Of a stretch of DNA of 6,617 bases, positions 4,662-6,617 are shown one piece after another. The stretch is from the NCBI GenBank assembly GCA_005879045.1, contig VBLV01000182.1:1-6617 (forward strand). The letters are read 5' to 3'. Each line of letters starts with the position of its first letter. Positions within the stretch are counted from its first letter, which is position 1. The translations under genes and the position numbers were made by a program. Below the pieces are notes generated by a model. It was given only the letters and a program-made list of their open reading frames with translations, was not told where the DNA came from and did no database searches. The stretch is from Methanobacteriota archaeon. Its GTDB lineage: Archaea; Thermoplasmatota; Thermoplasmata; RBG-16-68-12.

Positions 4662-5588
4662 TTACTTCTCCTCTTCTTTCTGGAGGACCCGGACGCTATC
4701 TCCTCGCACGGTCACCGGGATCCGGACCATCGCCTCGAACAGTTCGACGGTGATCTCTTCCTTCGTCTCGTCGATCTTCATCACGCGGGCCTTCTCGCCT
4801 TTGAACGGCCCGGCGACCAGCTCGACGATGTCGCCCTCCATGATGCCGCTGACGATCGGCTTCGGGGTGAGGTATGCCTCGATTTCCGAAAACGCGATTC
4901 CGGTCGACTCTCCCTCGCCTTTCACGACGCCGCGCGCCCGCCGGAGTCCGCGGACGACCTCCTCCAGGCGGTCGGGATTCATGCTCTCGACGTAGACGTA
5001 ACCGCGGAAGTTCGCCGGCACGAGGATCGAGAACACCCCGACGTCTTTCGCCTTGGCCCGCGCGTAGATCGCGTCCGCCACCGCGCGTTCGTGCCCGATC
5101 GATGACTTCACGGCGAGGACGGCCTGCCGCGCGCTGAAGCTCAAGGTCTTCGCGTCGAACGCCCCCGGGTCGCCTTTCGAAATCGCGTTCACGACGACGT
5201 TCAGGCGGTCCCCGTACCGTGCGCCTTTCGGACATGTGACGGTCAGGGTAATCTCTCGCTGGCCATCGGCAATGAGCCGGAACTCCTTCTCCGTGACTTT
5301 CGTGAAGGTGACGTCCCACACTTTGTCCTCGACGCCATAGAGCTTGACGGTCCACTCCGGCGGATCCGGAAGCTCGGAGTGGTAGACGAGGTCCACCTTG
5401 ATCCGAATCGTGTCATCCTCGGTCCCCGTGTTCGTGACGACGACCGGGTATTCTTTCGTCTGACCGGCGGTGAGGGAGACCTTCTCCTCTTTCAGGTCCA
5501 GCTTGACGCCGTAGTGGCCGACCGCGGGTGGCTCGGGCTTGGGCTCCGATTTCGCCTCGCGCCTCGAGAAATCGTCCAGGAGACCCAT
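4662..5588 (-). CDS. spt5: Transcription elongation factor Spt5 with N-terminal beta-domain fusion
   Basis: The C-terminal half is a normal archaeal Spt5/NusG. It has an NGN domain (about residues 156-243, with FRGYVYVESMNPDRLEEVVRG) that binds RNA polymerase and Spt4, and a KOW domain (about 245-302, with MEGDIVELVAGPFKGEKARV) that contacts the ribosome or nucleic acid. Known archaeal Spt5 proteins are about 145-155 residues; this one is 308. The extra N-terminal part has a short charged, Pro-rich linker (about 1-22) and a beta domain (about 26-142) with SLTAGQTKEYPVVVTNTG, an EWTVKLYG strand, ITLTVTCPKGARYGD and VVVNAISKGDP. This pattern resembles the Ig-like NEW3 fold usually found in exported proteins. 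No signal peptide or membrane segment is seen, so it should be cytosolic. The ATG at 5586-5588 lies 3 bases after the secE stop, implying translational coupling. The fusion is continuous and in frame; its role is unknown. Confidence -1.
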   Translation of the reverse strand: MGLLDDFSRREAKSEPKPEPPAVGHYGVKLDLKEEKVSLTAGQTKEYPVVVTNTGTEDDTIRIKVDLVYHSELPDPPEWTVKLYGVEDKVWDVTFTKVTEKEFRLIADGQREITLTVTCPKGARYGDRLNVVVNAISKGDPGAFDAKTLSFSARQAVLAVKSSIGHERAVADAIYARAKAKDVGVFSILVPANFRGYVYVESMNPDRLEEVVRGLRRARGVVKGEGESTGIAFSEIEAYLTPKPIVSGIMEGDIVELVAGPFKGEKARVMKIDETKEEITVELFEAMVRIPVTVRGDSVRVLQKEEEK

Positions 5589-5591
5589 CGT

Positions 5592-5843
5592 TCACATCCC
5601 CAGGGACCCGAAAATCCCATGGAAGACGCCGGGACCGTATCGCATGACCAGGTAGATCACGAAGCCCAGGGCACCGATCGCGGCGATGCCGAGGCCGGTG
5701 ATGAGCACGACCTTCGAGTACTCGTCCGGCGTGGGCCTGCGCGCCATCTTCAGGACGCGGCCGTACCGCCCCTTGCCGAGACGCTTCGCGCGCTCCTCGA
5801 TCCGCCGTTGGACCTCCCAGCTCTTGTCCACGATGTCCGCCAT
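5592..5843 (-). CDS. secE: Protein translocase subunit SecE
   Basis: This is the small SecE (Sec61-gamma) subunit of the SecYE protein-conducting channel in the cytoplasmic membrane. An amphipathic N-terminal segment (DIVDKSWEVQRRIEERAKRLG) is followed by the SecE-like RRPTPDEYSKVVLITGLG and one transmembrane helix (VVLITGLGIAAIGALGFVIY, continuing LVM). I chose ATG at 5841-5843 (83 residues) because GGTGA lies 6 bases upstream and fits the archaeal anti-Shine-Dalgarno. A GTG at 5850-5852 would add three residues and overlap the ftsZ stop as GTGA, but has no Shine-Dalgarno before it. It lies between ftsZ and spt5, with 3 bases to spt5 and 5 bases from the ftsZ stop, so the three genes are almost certainly one operon. 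Confidence -1.
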   Translation of the reverse strand: MADIVDKSWEVQRRIEERAKRLGKGRYGRVLKMARRPTPDEYSKVVLITGLGIAAIGALGFVIYLVMRYGPGVFHGIFGSLGM

Positions 5844-5848
5844 GAACC

Positions 5849-6617
5849 TCACCGTACGATGTCGACGCCGCCGTGGGTACGCACGTGCTCTCCCGGCCCG
5901 AGGATCTGCTTCGATCTCACTCCGGTCAAGATGAGCATGACCCGAAGCTTGTGCTCCAGGCTCGGGTCGACCGCCGCTCCCCAGATAATCCGGGCGTTCG
6001 GGGCGATCCGACCTTGGACGATCTCGGCGACCTTCTCCGCCTCGGCCACGCTCATGTCGTTCCCGCCCGTGACGTTCACGAGCGCTCCCGTCGCCGCGCT
6101 GATGTCGACGTCGATCAAGGGTGAGTTGATCGCCTCTTCGATCGCCTCCTCCGCGCGGTTGTCGCGATCCGACTCGCCGAGGCCGATCATCGCGACCCCG
6201 CCGCCCTTCATGATCGTCTTGATGTCATTGAAATCGAGGTTCACGAGGCCCGGCTTCGTGATGATCTCCGTGATCCCCTTGATGGCGCGCATCAGCACGT
6301 CGTCCGCGACCTTGAACGCCGCATTCAGGGCCAGACGCGGGACGAGCTCAAGGAGTTTGTCATTCGGGATCACGACGACCGTGTCCGCAAAGTTCCGGAG
6401 CTTCTCGAGGCCGTACTCCGCGTTCTCCGCGCGGATCGCGCCCTCCGCCCGGAACGGGAACGTGCAGATCGCGATCGTCAGGGCGCCCGCCTCTTTCGAA
6501 AGCTGCGCGAGGACCGGCGCGCCGCCCGTCCCCGTGCCGCCTCCGAGGCCGCACGTGATGAAGACCATGTCCGCACCCTGGACGACGGACCGCAGTTCGT
6601 CCGCGGCCTCGCGGGCC
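5849..6617 (-). CDS. ftsZ: Cell division GTPase FtsZ, C-terminal part (FtsZ1-like)
   Basis: The window holds the last 255 codons; the start lies beyond the right edge. FtsZ is the tubulin-like GTPase that builds the division ring at the membrane. Visible motifs in order are the glycine-rich GTP-binding loop [14 protein letters not shown], then [30 protein letters not shown], the catalytic synergy loop [11 protein letters not shown] that completes the neighbour subunit's GTPase site, and [15 protein letters not shown] with [24 protein letters not shown] at the end of the core. The C-terminal tail is short (ending GVDIVR). Position next to secE-spt5-rpl11 matches the neighbourhood of ftsZ1 in methanococci, so FtsZ1 is the more likely paralogue; the sequence in view does not prove it. 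The stop overlaps the region of the secE start, implying co-translation. Its promoter is outside the window. Confidence -1.
   Translation of the reverse strand, partial: AREAADELRSVVQGADMVFITCGLGGGTGTGGAPVLAQLSKEAGALTIAICTFPFRAEGAIRAENAEYGLEKLRNFADTVVVIPNDKLLELVPRLALNAAFKVADDVLMRAIKGITEIITKPGLVNLDFNDIKTIMKGGGVAMIGLGESDRDNRAEEAIEEAINSPLIDVDISAATGALVNVTGGNDMSVAEAEKVAEIVQGRIAPNARIIWGAAVDPSLEHKLRVMLILTGVRSKQILGPGEHVRTHGGVDIVR

Noticed and set aside
1..6617. CRISPR array, insertion sequence, attachment site or prophage
   Set aside because: No spaced repeats, transposase, integrase or terminal repeats were seen; apart from the inserted regulator the region is core housekeeping.

Overview
This is a GC-rich archaeal chromosome segment. 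Every recognisable protein is archaeal in type: P1 and P0 (L10) stalk proteins, L1, L11, Spt5, SecE, FtsZ, a TrmB-family regulator and the archaeosine enzyme RaSEA. The order ftsZ-secE-spt5-rpl11 is the euryarchaeal arrangement. A Thermoplasmatota-like lineage is possible, but that is an inference and no rRNA is present to fix it. Promoter elements look archaeal (purine-rich BRE plus TATA-like box), and several Shine-Dalgarno sites match the archaeal 16S tail.

Left end, plus strand: the 3' part of a radical-SAM archaeosine synthase subunit (RaSEA), then a small DUF5611-like protein. The RaSEA frame stays open about 175 bases into the second gene, which suggests either a real overlap or a lost stop. 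These two genes converge on the ribosomal genes.

Centre, minus strand: rpl1-rpl10-rpl12 forms a tight stalk operon (2893 down to 1031). rpl10 has no ATG, GTG or TTG in the right place. Its conserved N-terminus (A-H-V-A-P-Y-K-K) is preceded by ACG, which sits at correct spacing behind a GAGGTG Shine-Dalgarno that overlaps the rpl1 stop codon. The rpl1 leader carries an 11-bp direct repeat containing two copies of the ribosome-binding sequence.

A TrmB-family regulator lies on the plus strand between rpl1 and rpl11, interrupting the usual L11-L1-L10-L12 grouping. It is divergent from rpl1, with a 253-base shared promoter region, and convergent with rpl11, with a 2-base gap. Its promoter carries TATCA-N9-TGATA, which resembles the glycolytic operator of TrmB-like regulators in Thermococcales but with a longer spacer.

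Right part, minus strand: ftsZ (5' end outside the window), secE, spt5 and then rpl11, which appears to have its own promoter. Spt5 is about twice the usual archaeal length because about 150 residues, including an Ig-like (NEW3-like) beta domain, precede its NGN-KOW core.

Together the window links translation (ribosomal stalk and L1 arm), transcription-translation coupling (Spt5), protein export (SecE), cell division (FtsZ) and tRNA modification (RaSEA). The points most worth checking are the ACG start of rpl10, the beta-domain fusion on Spt5, and the TrmB gene with its operator-like dyad inside the ribosomal cluster.
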